A stretch of 64,000 nucleotides of DNA from Streptomyces xinghaiensis S187 (GCF_000220705.2 NZ_CP023202.1:4866501-4930500), one strand, 5' to 3'; numbered from the stretch's first letter, positions 17,986 to 26,316 are shown. The notes: a model not told the origin generated them from the letters alone. Program-made: numbers and translations.

Positions 17986-18564
17986 TCATCCGTGGGCGGA
18001 TGCCGCGGCCTCCAGCGCGAGGTGCCACGGATAGTCCTCCGGGCGCCCCTCGCCGGGCTGGTCGGGGACGAACCCGTCCTCGCCGTAGAGCACCCGTACG
18101 CCCATGGCGCGCAGCGTCGCGACGCTGCAGTCGAACTGCCGGTGCCGGATGAGCGCCGTGTTGACGCAGGGCATGGTGATCAGCGGAAGGCCCTTCCCGA
18201 TGGCCTCGGCCACGAGACCCACCACGAACTTGTCCGTGATCCCCAGAGCCCACTGGTTCAGCGTGTTGAAGGTGGCGGGCGCCAGGATCACCGCGTCCGC
18301 GGGCGGCCAGGTATCGGGCTCACCGGGAAGCTTGTACCGGCTGCGGACCGGGTGGCCGGTCAGCGCCTCCAGCTCCGTCAACCGGTCACCGAGCCACCGC
18401 GCGGCAGTCGGGGTGAGCCCCAGGCAGACGTCCCAGCCCACGGCCTGGGCACGCTTGATGACGGCGCCGACGCCGAGCACGGGCGGCGCGGCGCTGCCCA
18501 GCAGATACAGGACCCGGTTCGTGGTCATGACCGCAAGTGCACCGCGCGCGACCGGCAACGGCAA
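17986..18564 (-). CDS. Flavoprotein (HFCD/phosphopantothenoylcysteine decarboxylase-like)
   Basis: 192 residues from a TTG at 18564 that has an excellent GGAGGAG site six bases ahead. The internal ATG (MTTNRVLYLL, 180 residues) lacks such a site but starts where family members usually do. The fold is the flavin-binding HFCD family: RVLYLLGSAAPP at the first strand, DAVILAPATFNTLNQWALG with the flavin-contact region, and PLITMPCVNTALIRH. Homologues decarboxylate cysteine-like groups or act as stand-alone flavoproteins in natural-product pathways; the substrate here is unknown. No CoaB domain is fused and no peptide-modification gene is adjacent. Confidence 0.82.
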   Translation of the reverse strand: MPLPVARGALAVMTTNRVLYLLGSAAPPVLGVGAVIKRAQAVGWDVCLGLTPTAARWLGDRLTELEALTGHPVRSRYKLPGEPDTWPPADAVILAPATFNTLNQWALGITDKFVVGLVAEAIGKGLPLITMPCVNTALIRHRQFDCSVATLRAMGVRVLYGEDGFVPDQPGEGRPEDYPWHLALEAAASAHG

Positions 18565-18620
18565 GCACCACTCCTCCGGTCGCCGTGGGCGGCAAGGGCC
18601 CCGAAGCGTGCGTGCGGCCA

Positions 18621-18644
18621 GGTCAGGTCAGGTCAGGTCAGGTC
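18621..18644. repeat. GGTCA microsatellite
   Basis: Four uninterrupted GGTCA units plus GGTC, just past the 3' end of the leftward DinB-like gene. A short slippage tract with no clear role. Confidence 0.85.
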
Positions 18645-18652
18645 GGCGGTGG

Positions 18653-19165
18653 TCAGTAGTAGCCCTTGGAGCCGTCCAGGAGTTCGCGGATGATGTCCAT
18701 GTGGCCTGCGTGGCGGGCGGTTTCCTCGGTCATATGGAGGAGCATCCAGCGCAGGCTGGCCCGGGCCGAGGTGAAGTCGGGGTGGCGGCCGGTCTCGTCG
18801 AGGGCGTGGGCGGCGATGATCTCGTCCGAGATCCGGCACTGCCGGTCGTAGTCGGCGAGGAGCTGTGCCAGGGGTATGCCCTCGGCCCTCATGTCGGCGT
18901 CTTCCGGGTCCTCGGAGAACTGCGGTCCGTCGGCCGGGCGGCCGAGGAAGAGCACCTCGAACCAGGTCTGCTCGGTCCAGCGCAGATGGGAGACGATGCC
19001 GGCCATCGTCATCAGCGGTGACGCCGGCAGAAGTGAGCGATGGGCGTCGGCGTCCGACAGCCCCTCGCACTTCATATGGACGATCGCGCGCTGCATGTCG
19101 AACCAGCCGAGAAGCTGGGTCCGTTCATCCGCCGAGAAGGGAGGGCGCTCACGAGGAGGAGTCAT
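18653..19165 (-). CDS. DinB-family (DUF664) putative metal-dependent hydrolase
   Basis: 170 residues starting MTPPRERPPF; no strong ribosome-binding site precedes this ATG. It is a four-helix-bundle DinB-like protein. Metal-ligand positions fit: a His in GIVSHLRWTEQTWFEVLF (about 65-82), and the C-terminal HMTEETARHAGHMDIIREL with two more His residues. DinB-like bundles include bacillithiol/mycothiol-dependent transferases and many uncharacterised proteins. LDGSKGYY at the end is common in actinomycete DUF664 proteins. It is the last ordinary gene before the lower-GC accessory stretch. Confidence 0.85.
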   Translation of the reverse strand: MTPPRERPPFSADERTQLLGWFDMQRAIVHMKCEGLSDADAHRSLLPASPLMTMAGIVSHLRWTEQTWFEVLFLGRPADGPQFSEDPEDADMRAEGIPLAQLLADYDRQCRISDEIIAAHALDETGRHPDFTSARASLRWMLLHMTEETARHAGHMDIIRELLDGSKGYY

Positions 19166-19351
19166 GAGCGGCGACAATACCCGGCGGCGGGTCGCCGCCG
19201 CATGAGGTTTTCCGCAAGCTGCTCGAATGTTCACCAGAAAAAGGGAGCGGCCAGGGAGCACAGGAACGCGTAGAGGGTGGGAGAATCTGGCCGTGCCGAG
19301 GGCGGATAGCCAGAGTGTGCCCAACCCCCGATATCCCTGAGCCGCTCGCTA

Positions 19352-19921
19352 TCAGGCGAATACTGTCGCCATTGTGCCTGCAATACATCCCAGGACCAGC
19401 GCGATGTCGGCGGACCAGCACCGGCGGAATTTCTGCTGTCCCTCGGTCCTGGCGGCAGGTTCCCGGCCATTATCACGCAGGTATTCTCGGATCTTTGTAG
19501 CGGCTCGCTCGCTGGTTTTGAAATATGTGTCAACCAGCGAGCCGCCGAACGCCAGTGGACGGATTTCCTTCCCTGGACGTGTCCTTATCCTGAGACTGCC
19601 ACTTGAGGATATTTCGACGTCCATAATACTTCCGTTCGGGAGCGAATGGACGATGAGTGGGTTCTCGACGAGCACTTGTCCTTGCATAAGAACAATGCGA
19701 CAACTGCCAATTCGCCTTACCGTAGCGGTCACGGCACAAAAGATCGCAAAGACCAGCCAGGCGTCCTGAAATTTTCCACGATCCAGCGATGCCATCAGAC
19801 CAAACAGGTATATTAGCCAGATGGCAGAGAGGGCCATCCATGTCAACAAGGACCATGACCGGCGGCGCAGAACGCGCCTTTCTCGTCGAGTGGCCACAAC
19901 GCCAGTCCGTCGTCCAAGCAT
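19352..19921 (-). CDS. PH-like membrane protein, probable immunity protein
   Basis: 189 residues from an ATG that directly abuts the TAA of the Rhs tip gene, with AAGGGATG ahead. Two N-terminal helices (about 23-45 and 53-68) are followed by a beta-rich stretch that looks like a bacterial PH domain (GQVLVENPLIVHSLPNGSI, then SGSLRIRTRP). A third helix closes the C-terminus. Base composition is clearly lower in GC than the neighbours. In polymorphic toxin loci the gene directly after the toxin tip usually encodes its immunity protein, often a small membrane protein. That role is inference from position; I recognise no named immunity family. Confidence 0.66.
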   Translation of the reverse strand: MLGRRTGVVATRRERRVLRRRSWSLLTWMALSAIWLIYLFGLMASLDRGKFQDAWLVFAIFCAVTATVRRIGSCRIVLMQGQVLVENPLIVHSLPNGSIMDVEISSSGSLRIRTRPGKEIRPLAFGGSLVDTYFKTSERAATKIREYLRDNGREPAARTEGQQKFRRCWSADIALVLGCIAGTMATVFA

Positions 19922-20500
19922 TTAGCATCCCTTACCGGTCAATGCACTTGCAGATCCAGCGCCACAGAATCCCCACGAAAGCTGCGAGTTCACTCCCACG
20001 TTGAGCGCTGTTCTACTGCGGTCAATAACTTCCACCGACTGCGTCGCCCAGCCCTTGCGCCCGCCACCCGGGCCCGTTCCATACCCCATCTTTGACCGGT
20101 GGGTCGGAACCTTCACCCTGGCTCGCGCAACGGCGTTCCCGAAGAAGGCGTTCCCCCAATTGTGCGCCCCCATGGCCCGGGCGGCTCCACCAGCCACGAG
20201 TCCCCCACCGACGGTCCAGGCGAGTGACCTTAGGTAGCCTGCGCGATCAAACTCCCCAGTGATGGCCCAATCGCCTCCGTATGCGACTGATGCCCCAGCA
20301 ACGCCGACAAGCACACAGGCACCTGCTGAGACTACGAGGCATGCCCCAAACCCTACGACGGCAATTCCGGTCTTTATTTCATCCCAGTGATCACTGGTCC
20401 ACTGGACGACACCTGAATTCTTCACGCTATCCCAGAAACCTTGTTCTTTTTCGTTTTTCTTCTGTTGGGCTTCGCTTTGCGTTCGCGTTGGATGCGCTTT
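19922..20500 (-). pseudogene. C-terminal toxin tip of a broken Rhs protein
   Basis: About 190 codons that no longer connect to the Rhs core in the same frame. It starts in the region reading EAQQKKNEKEQGFWDSV, a linker typical of the end of Rhs cores. Next comes an Ala/Gly/Val-rich hydrophobic stretch (AVVGFGACLVVSAGACVLVG), then a variable tip with VKVPTHRSKMGYGTG and a final GFCGAGSASALTGKGC. The frame is +1 relative to the core, so a small indel near 20470-20500 separated them. I recognise no catalytic toxin family in the tip. It ends one base before the start of the putative immunity gene. Confidence 0.68.
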
Positions 20501-21310
20501 TGTTTTTCGATGGCGGCGGTGGGGGCGGTGACGCCTTGGTTTTTGGTGTAGACGTGCTGGTAGCCGGTGTTCTGCTGGATGGTGTAGTTGGGGGAGATGG
20601 TGCCGCCGCGGGCTTGGGTTTCTCTTTCGTAGTTGTTGCCGAATTCGACTTTTTGGAGGTCGCCGGTGCCGCCGGGTCCGTTGGTGCAGTTGTATTGGCC
20701 GCTGGCGCATTCGTCGTAGGCTTCGCCGGTGGGGTCGGCGTAGGTGGCGGGGTTGTTGTTGCCGTAGGTGTAGGGGTTGTGCTGGGTGGGGTCGTTGGTG
20801 AGGAGGAGGGGGTCGACGGACAGGAAGCGGCCCAGGTCGGGATCGTACTCGCGGGCGCCGAGGTGGGTGAGGCCGGTGGGGTCGGTGGTGCCGCCGAGGA
20901 AGCCGCGGTCGCCGGGCCAGTTGGAGGTGCCGCTGTTGTTGCGGGGGTTGCCGAAGGGGAGTTGTTTGCGGCGGGTGACGGCTTGGCCGGCGCCCCAGGC
21001 GACGGCGATCAGTGCGGTGCCCTGGCGGTCGCCGAAGAGGAAGTGGATGCCGGAGCTGTTGCGGACGGCGATGGTCTCGCCGGCGTGGGTGTAGTAGCGG
21101 GCGGCGGTCTTCGTGCCGGTACTGGTGGTCTTCAGTTCGTTGCCGCCGGGGAGGTAGGCGGTGGTGGAGCCGTCGGCTTCTTTGGCGAGGAGGCGGTTGC
21201 CGGAGGAGTCGTAGAGGTATTCGGTGGTCTTGCCGTTCTCGGTGAGGGTGGCGAGCCTGCCCTCCGGGCTCCAGGTGAGCTGCTGGTTCCGGGGGTCGCC
21301 GGGGCGTGAA
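20422..21310 (-). pseudogene. Truncated Rhs/YD-repeat core
   Basis: The minus strand encodes an unmistakable end of an Rhs protein: YD-repeat style LTENGKTTEYLYDSSGNRLL, then LFGDRQGTALIA, and the Rhs-associated core signature REYDPDLGRFLSVDPL followed by YTYGNNNPATYADPTGEA. The frame ends at a TGA at 20422-20424, and the tip continues in another frame. On the 5' side homology stops near 21300 and a stop lies at 21388-21390, so thousands of bases of a normal Rhs gene are missing. No ATG, GTG or TTG start is present in the frame. It is a relic of a polymorphic toxin gene. Confidence 0.87.
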
Positions 21311-21404
21311 ATGGCGTGCGCGATGAGGGATCTGATTGTGAATGGGTCGGCGCGGCTCGGGCGTGTCCGCCCTCCCCTAACGATGCCCTAAGTGAAGGAC
21401 TGGC

Positions 21405-21644
21405 ATGTTGGAACCGATTATTCTCGGCGTCGTTTGCTGCTTGATGGGCCTCACCCTCTGGAATAATTGGCTATCGGTTATGGATCTACTCGTTCCCAGA
21501 GATCTCACTTCGCCGCATGTGAAACGAATGCGTCCCCTGATCCGTGCCGTCACCCGAGTGGGAGGGGCAATTTTCACGGGAATCGGCTTGGCGTTGCTCA
21601 CGTTCGCTGCCGTAAAGTTCATCGATCGTTTCATGGGAGTCTGA
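21405..21644 (+). CDS. Small two-helix membrane protein
   Basis: 79 residues, ATG with AAGGA six bases ahead. Two hydrophobic helices are visible: IILGVVCCLMGLTLWNNWL at the N-terminus and AIFTGIGLALLTFAAVKFI near the C-terminus, with a basic hinge (HVKRMRPLIRAVTR) between. It is lower in GC than the surroundings. The stop overlaps the ATG of the next small gene (TGATG), so both are probably made together. No family recognised. It lies just beyond the broken 5' end of the Rhs relic. Confidence 0.62.
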   Translation: MLEPIILGVVCCLMGLTLWNNWLSVMDLLVPRDLTSPHVKRMRPLIRAVTRVGGAIFTGIGLALLTFAAVKFIDRFMGV

Positions 21645-21841
21645 TGGTATTTCTTGTTTTTCTGTCTTTGTTCTTCCCTCTGGGAGTCTTCATTCTTCTC
21701 AACCCGTCAGGTAGAGCGAACAGTTACAAGGTGGCTCTGTCGAAGGTGGGTGTGGGGCCGCGGATGCTTACCTGCATATCCATGGGATGGGTGGCCGCAG
21801 GCTCCTTGGGTATCATCGGGCTTTTTGTTCTTCTCGGCTAA
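21644..21841 (+). CDS. Small membrane protein, coupled to the previous gene
   Basis: 65 residues. The N-terminal helix (VFLVFLSLFFPLGVFILL) and a C-terminal helix (GWVAAGSLGIIGLFVLLG) frame a short basic loop. Translation is probably coupled to the preceding gene by TGATG overlap. No family recognised. As with its partner, base composition suggests recent arrival with the accessory island. Confidence 0.58.
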   Translation: MVFLVFLSLFFPLGVFILLNPSGRANSYKVALSKVGVGPRMLTCISMGWVAAGSLGIIGLFVLLG

Positions 21842-22080
21842 TGACCGATTCGGCACTTCGTCTGGTGCCTGGCGAATCGTGGATGAGCAGGTCGGTGCCG
21901 TGGTGATGGGTGCCTGAGCCACAACCGCCGCAGTGCGCTGCTGAAGACCGTGGTCACGCCAAGTGGAAAGCCGAGGTCAGCTGATGCTCTCCCCGTTCCC
22001 CTCAGCGTGGCGTGGGTTTCTGTCCGCATCGGGCCGGGGCCCTCGGCGCCGGCCGTGCTGCTGGTGCTCGGTCCGGACGG

Positions 22081-23193
22081 TCAGAGTTTCTGCGCCGGCC
22101 AGTCCAGGAGGCGGGCGCCTATCACCGCCGTCTGGAGGGTGTAGCGGTGCATCGGGTCGGACGGGTCGGAGCCGGTGAGTTCGTGGATGCGAGCCAGGCG
22201 GTAGGTGAGGGCGCGGACGCTGAGGGAGAGACGGCGGGCCGTCTCCGCGGCCACGCAGCCCGCGTCGAAGTACGCGGAGAGGGTGCGCAGCATCGGCTCG
22301 GCGCCGCCGCGGGCCTGCTCCAGCGGGCCGAGGGTGGTGCGAACCAGGTCGGCCATGGCCTGCCGGTCGCGGGTCAGCACCGGGTAGACGAGCAGGTCGG
22401 CGGCGCGCAGCAGGGGGCCCGGGAGGCCCATGCGGTCGGCCAGTTCGAGGGCGGTGAGCGCCTCCTCGTAGCTGTGGACGACGCCGCCCGGCCCGGGGTG
22501 GGAGCGTCCGACGGCCACCCGCTCCGTTCCGCCGCCGCCCATGGCGACGTGGGCCTGCTTGGCGAAGTGGCGGACGACCTCCTCGTGGTTGCCGGGTGCC
22601 ACCAGGACGATCCGGCCGTCCTTCGTTGTCAGCAGGATGCGCCGGTCCCCGAAGCGGGAGAGCAGCGCCGCCTCCACGCGCCGCGTCACCGAGTGGGTCT
22701 CGTCGTAGAGGTCCGGGCCGTCGGCGACGGCGACGGTGTGCTCGTGCGCCAGGCGCAGGCCGAGCCGTTCCGCGCGTTCCGCGAGGCGGCCGAGGTCGCT
22801 GCGGCCGTAGAGGAGGTCGTCGATGAACTCCCGGCGGGCCGCCTCCTCCTGGCGGACGGCGAGGCGCTGGGCGCGTTCGTAGCCCTCGGCCACGGCGTCG
22901 ATGGTCTGGTGGGTGGCGGCCAGGACGCAGTCCACGACGGTGCGCAGCTCCCGCATGCCGTTCGCGGCCGTGGCGCCGGGCAGGGCGGACCAGCCGGTGC
23001 GGGTCGCGTCGAGATGCTCCGCGACCAGCCGGCGCAGGCCGTAGCCCCGTTCGGCGGCGCGTTCGCCGGCCCGCCGCCGGGAGCCGAGTTCGTCGCGGGT
23101 GAGGCGGCGGCCGGTGGCGGAGACCTCGGCGAGTATCTCGGCGTACCCGGCCAGGAACTCGTCCCGGCCCGGCTCTTCCTCCTGCGGTGTCAC
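22081..23193 (-). CDS. PucR-family transcriptional regulator
   Basis: 370 residues from GTG (MTPQEEEPGRDEF), with GGAGGGGG right ahead. The N-terminal half is a ligand/sensor region containing MRELRTVVDCVLAATH. A GGDEF-like regulatory domain follows in the centre. The PucR C-terminal helix-turn-helix is clear: TLSAYFDAGCVAAETARRL followed by SLSVRALTYRLARIHELTG (about residues 310-350). Such regulators control catabolic genes or act locally. It is divergent from the nfeD-flotillin genes, with a perfect 17-bp palindrome between them. Confidence 0.88.
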   Translation of the reverse strand: MTPQEEEPGRDEFLAGYAEILAEVSATGRRLTRDELGSRRRAGERAAERGYGLRRLVAEHLDATRTGWSALPGATAANGMRELRTVVDCVLAATHQTIDAVAEGYERAQRLAVRQEEAARREFIDDLLYGRSDLGRLAERAERLGLRLAHEHTVAVADGPDLYDETHSVTRRVEAALLSRFGDRRILLTTKDGRIVLVAPGNHEEVVRHFAKQAHVAMGGGGTERVAVGRSHPGPGGVVHSYEEALTALELADRMGLPGPLLRAADLLVYPVLTRDRQAMADLVRTTLGPLEQARGGAEPMLRTLSAYFDAGCVAAETARRLSLSVRALTYRLARIHELTGSDPSDPMHRYTLQTAVIGARLLDWPAQKL

Positions 23194-23270
23194 GGGTCCC
23201 CCTCCACTGTGCTCATGCCGCACCGGGGTTCGCGGAGCGGCGCCTCCCGGCATGGGATCAACCGTAAAGG

Positions 23271-23287
23271 TTGCCGGATTCCGGCAA
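23271..23287. promoter_or_regulatory. Perfect 17-bp palindrome, candidate PucR operator
   Basis: TTGCCGGA-T-TCCGGCAA is a perfect 8+1+8 palindrome, 78 bp upstream of the PucR start and 138 bp upstream of nfeD. Such length and symmetry are not expected by chance in one short divergent region. A dimeric regulator, most simply the adjacent PucR protein, probably binds here. Confidence 0.68.
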
Positions 23288-23330
23288 TGTGCCGGGTCGG
23301 GTTCGGCTGCCAGTATGGGTGCCACGGGGA

Positions 23331-23394
23331 AACGGGGGCTGCCCCGGTGCCGGACTCCGGAAGGGATCCGGCACCGGGGCTGTGCTTCCCCGTT
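23331..23394 (+). promoter_or_regulatory. Long stem-loop in the nfeD leader
   Basis: A perfect 14-bp inverted repeat (arms 23341-23354 and 23367-23380; GCCCCGGTGCCGGA and its complement) encloses a 12-base loop. An outer AACGGGG/CCCCGTT pair (23331-23337 with 23388-23394) extends it. It ends 30 bp before the nfeD GTG, so an mRNA starting upstream carries a stable structured leader. It could be an attenuator, a terminator for stray transcripts, or a regulatory RNA element; I recognise no riboswitch class. Confidence 0.62.
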
Positions 23395-23424
23395 ACGGTG
23401 CGCGGAGCGAGAGGACGGAACCCG

Positions 23425-24042
23425 GTGGCTGAATTCCTGGCGGCGGCAGTGGCCTTCCCGACCGTGCTGTTCAGCTCCGCGGTCCTCGTGATCGCCGCCT
23501 TCTGGCTGCTGGTGGGGATCGGCACGGCCGAGCACGACATCTTCGACGGGGACGTGGACTCCGGGGCGCTGGGCCTCGGTGGGGTCCCGGTCGCCGTGGC
23601 CTTCTCGCTGCTGGTGCCGGTCGCCTGGCTCACCAGCCTCACCGGCACCGTCCTCCTGGACCACACGGGCCTCGCCGGCCTCGGCCGCGGAGCCGCCTCG
23701 GTGGGTCTGCTGGCCGGAGCACTGCTGCTCTCCTGGTGCCTGACCGCGCTGCTGGCGCGGCCGCTGCGCCGGGTCTTCGCGGCCGGGCCGGAGCCGTCCC
23801 GGCAGGACTTCGTCGGGCTCACCTGCACCATCCGCACCGGTTCGGTCGGCCCCGGCTTCGGCCAGGCGGAGGTGGCCGCGCGGGACGGCTCCACCGCCCT
23901 CGTACAGGTCCGGCAGAACGGCCGGGATCCCGGGCTCACCGCCGGGTCCACCGCGCTGCTCTACGCCTATGACGAGGAACGGGAGTTCTTCTGGGCCGCG
24001 CCGTACGATCCGGCGCTCGATCCCCGGAGTACCGCCGCCTGA
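23425..24042 (+). CDS. NfeD-like membrane protein with OB-fold domain
   Basis: 205 residues from GTG (MAEFLAAAVAF), preceded by GAGAGGACGG. Three membrane segments are visible: AFPTVLFSSAVLVIAAFWLL near the start, VAVAFSLLVPVAWLTSL, and SVGLLAGALLLSWCL. The C-terminal domain (DFVGLTCTIRTGSVGPGFG, then AEVAARDGSTALVQVRQ) is the small beta-barrel of NfeD/YqiJ proteins. NfeD proteins are the standard partners of flotillins, and the flotillin gene follows 196 bp downstream on the same strand. The function is probably organisation of a membrane microdomain. Confidence 0.84.
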   Translation: MAEFLAAAVAFPTVLFSSAVLVIAAFWLLVGIGTAEHDIFDGDVDSGALGLGGVPVAVAFSLLVPVAWLTSLTGTVLLDHTGLAGLGRGAASVGLLAGALLLSWCLTALLARPLRRVFAAGPEPSRQDFVGLTCTIRTGSVGPGFGQAEVAARDGSTALVQVRQNGRDPGLTAGSTALLYAYDEEREFFWAAPYDPALDPRSTAA

Positions 24043-24238
24043 CGGCCGTACCGCGACCGCCGGTCCGCCGGCCCCGAGACCCCGGCCATGAGGCTCCGGT
24101 GCGCGGAGCCCGCTCTGCCCTGCCCTTCTCCGCCCCGGCCCGGGAGTGCCGTGCCGCCGTGCCGGCCTCCGCCGCACCGGCCGCGCGCCGCCCCGCTGTT
24201 CTTTCCGCTCAACTCATCTCTGCCGCAAGGGACTTCCG

Positions 24239-26308
24239 ATGGATGCCATCAGTCTGGGCATCGGCGTGTTCATCGCCGTCGTGCTCCTCGTCGTCATCGC
24301 GCTCGTCTTCGTCATCAGCCGGCTGTTCCGCAAGGTGGAGCAGGGCAAGGCGCTGATCGTCTCGAAGATGCGCAAGGTCGACGTCACCTTCACCGGGCAG
24401 GTCGTGCTGCCCGTGCTGCACCGGGCCGAGATCATGGACATCTCGGTGAAGACCATCGAGATCGGCCGCACCGGCCGCGAGGGGCTGATCTGCCGGGACA
24501 ACATCCGGGCCGACATCCGGATCTCGTTCTTCGTTCGGGTCAACAAGACCGTGGAGGACGTCATCAAGGTCGCCCAGGCGATCGGAACCGAACGCGCCAG
24601 CGACCGCGCGACGCTCCAGGAACTCTTCAACGCCAAGTTCTCCGAGGCGCTCAAGACCGTCGGCAAGCAGCTCGACTTCGCCGACCTCTACACCAAGCGC
24701 GACGAGTTCCGGGACCGGATCATCCAGGTCATCGGCACCGACCTCAACGGCTACAGCCTGGAGGACGCGGCCATCGACTACCTGGAGCAGACCCCGCTCC
24801 AGCAGCTCGACCCCGCCAACATCCTCGACGCCCAGGGCATTCGCAAGATCACCGAGCTGACCGCCATCGAGCACGTCCGCACCAACGAGTTCCAGCGGCA
24901 GGAGGAGAAGGAGATCACCCGCCAGAACGTGGACGCCCGGGAGGCCGTCCTCGAACTGGAGCGCCGGCAGGCGGACGCCGAGATCAAGCAGCGCCGGGAG
25001 ATCGAGACCGTACGGGCCCGCGAGGAGGCCGAGACCGCGCGCGTCATGGAGGAGGAGCGGCTGCGCTCCCAGGCCGCGTTCCTGCGCACCGAGGAGCAGC
25101 TCGGCATCCAGCGGGAGAACCAGCAGCGCGAGGTGGAGGTCGCGGGCAAGAACCGCGAGCGGGTCATCGCCATCGAGTCCGAGCGGATCGAGAAGGACCG
25201 GCTGCTGGAGGTCATCGCCCGGGAGCGGGAGACCCAGCTCACCCGGATCGCCGCCGAGAAGGAGGTCGAGGCCGAGAAGCGGGACATCGCCGAGGTGATC
25301 CGGGAGCGCGTCGCCGTCGACCGCACCGTCGCCGAGCAGGAGGAGAGCATCAAGCGGCTGCGCGCCGTCGAGGAGGCCGAGCGGGAGCGGCAGGCCCTGG
25401 TCATCGCCGCCGAGGCGCAGGCGCAGGAGAGGCTCGTCAAGGACATCAAGGCCGCCGAGGCCGCGGAGCAGGCCGCCGCGCACCGGGCCGCGGAGGAGCT
25501 GACGCTCGCGGAGGCCCGCCAGAAGACGGCGGAGATGGACGCCCGCGCCAAGGCCCGCCTCGCCGAGGGCATCCAGGCCGAGGAGGCCGCCGCCGGACTG
25601 GCCCGGGTGCAGGTGCGGGAGAAGGAGGCCGAGGCCATCGAGAAGACCGGGCTGGCCGAGGCGCAGGCCACCGAGGCGCGGCTGCGGGCCGAGGCGGAGG
25701 GGGCCCGGGCGCGGGCGCTGGCCGAGGCCGAGGCCGTCGGGAGCAAGCTGAAGGCGGAGGCCGAGGGGCTCACCGAGAAGGCGGCCGCCATGGCGGCGCT
25801 CGACGCCGCGTCCCGGGAGCACGAGGAGTACCGGCTGCGGCTGGAGGCGGAGAAGGACATCCGGCTGGCCGGCCTGGAGACGCAGCGGCAGGTGGCCGAG
25901 GCGCAGGCGACGGTGCTGGCCACCGGTCTGGAGAGCGCGGACATCTCCATCGTCGGCGGCGAGAGCGCCTTCTTCGACCGGATCGCGGGCGCGGTCACGC
26001 TCGGCAAGAGCGTCGACGGGTTCGTGGCCAACTCCGGGACGGCGCGGGCGCTGGCCGGGCCGTGGCTGAACGGCGAGGCGTCCTTCACCGAGGACCTCAC
26101 CCGCGTCCTGGGCTCGGTGGGCGCGGCCGACGTACGGGATCTGACGGTGTCGGCGCTGCTGATGAAGCTCATGAAGGCCGGTGGCGGCGAGGGCGCCCGG
26201 GCTGGCGGCCTCCGCGAACTCCTCGACACGGCCGAGCGGCTGGGCCTGGCGGATCTGCCGGTGGCTGGCCCCGCCCTGAACGGGGCGGGGGCGAAGGCCG
26301 CCGCGTAG
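24239..26308 (+). CDS. Flotillin/YqiK-like SPFH protein
   Basis: 689 residues, ATG with AAGGGA seven bases ahead. One N-terminal helix (about 5-27) anchors an SPFH domain (about 30-210; GRTGREGLICRDNIRADIRI is typical). Then come about 330 residues of coiled coil rich in Glu, Ala and Arg with EEAE-type repeats, and a Gly-rich C-terminal part (DISIVGGESAFFDRIAGAV) as in YqiK. Flotillins assemble into rings at the membrane and scaffold other proteins. The neighbours, NfeD upstream and a giant AAA+ ATPase downstream, suggest a three-part module. Confidence 0.93.
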   Translation: MDAISLGIGVFIAVVLLVVIALVFVISRLFRKVEQGKALIVSKMRKVDVTFTGQVVLPVLHRAEIMDISVKTIEIGRTGREGLICRDNIRADIRISFFVRVNKTVEDVIKVAQAIGTERASDRATLQELFNAKFSEALKTVGKQLDFADLYTKRDEFRDRIIQVIGTDLNGYSLEDAAIDYLEQTPLQQLDPANILDAQGIRKITELTAIEHVRTNEFQRQEEKEITRQNVDAREAVLELERRQADAEIKQRREIETVRAREEAETARVMEEERLRSQAAFLRTEEQLGIQRENQQREVEVAGKNRERVIAIESERIEKDRLLEVIARERETQLTRIAAEKEVEAEKRDIAEVIRERVAVDRTVAEQEESIKRLRAVEEAERERQALVIAAEAQAQERLVKDIKAAEAAEQAAAHRAAEELTLAEARQKTAEMDARAKARLAEGIQAEEAAAGLARVQVREKEAEAIEKTGLAEAQATEARLRAEAEGARARALAEAEAVGSKLKAEAEGLTEKAAAMAALDAASREHEEYRLRLEAEKDIRLAGLETQRQVAEAQATVLATGLESADISIVGGESAFFDRIAGAVTLGKSVDGFVANSGTARALAGPWLNGEASFTEDLTRVLGSVGAADVRDLTVSALLMKLMKAGGGEGARAGGLRELLDTAERLGLADLPVAGPALNGAGAKAAA

Positions 26309-26316
26309 CGCGGCAC

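Noticed and set aside
18621..18644. GGTCA repeats as a CRISPR-like or regulatory array
   Set aside because: Units of 5 bp without spacers are a simple slippage tract.
20281..21309. 342-codon plus-strand frame over the Rhs relic
   Set aside because: Val/Gly-rich shadow of the Rhs core on the other strand, which carries diagnostic Rhs motifs.
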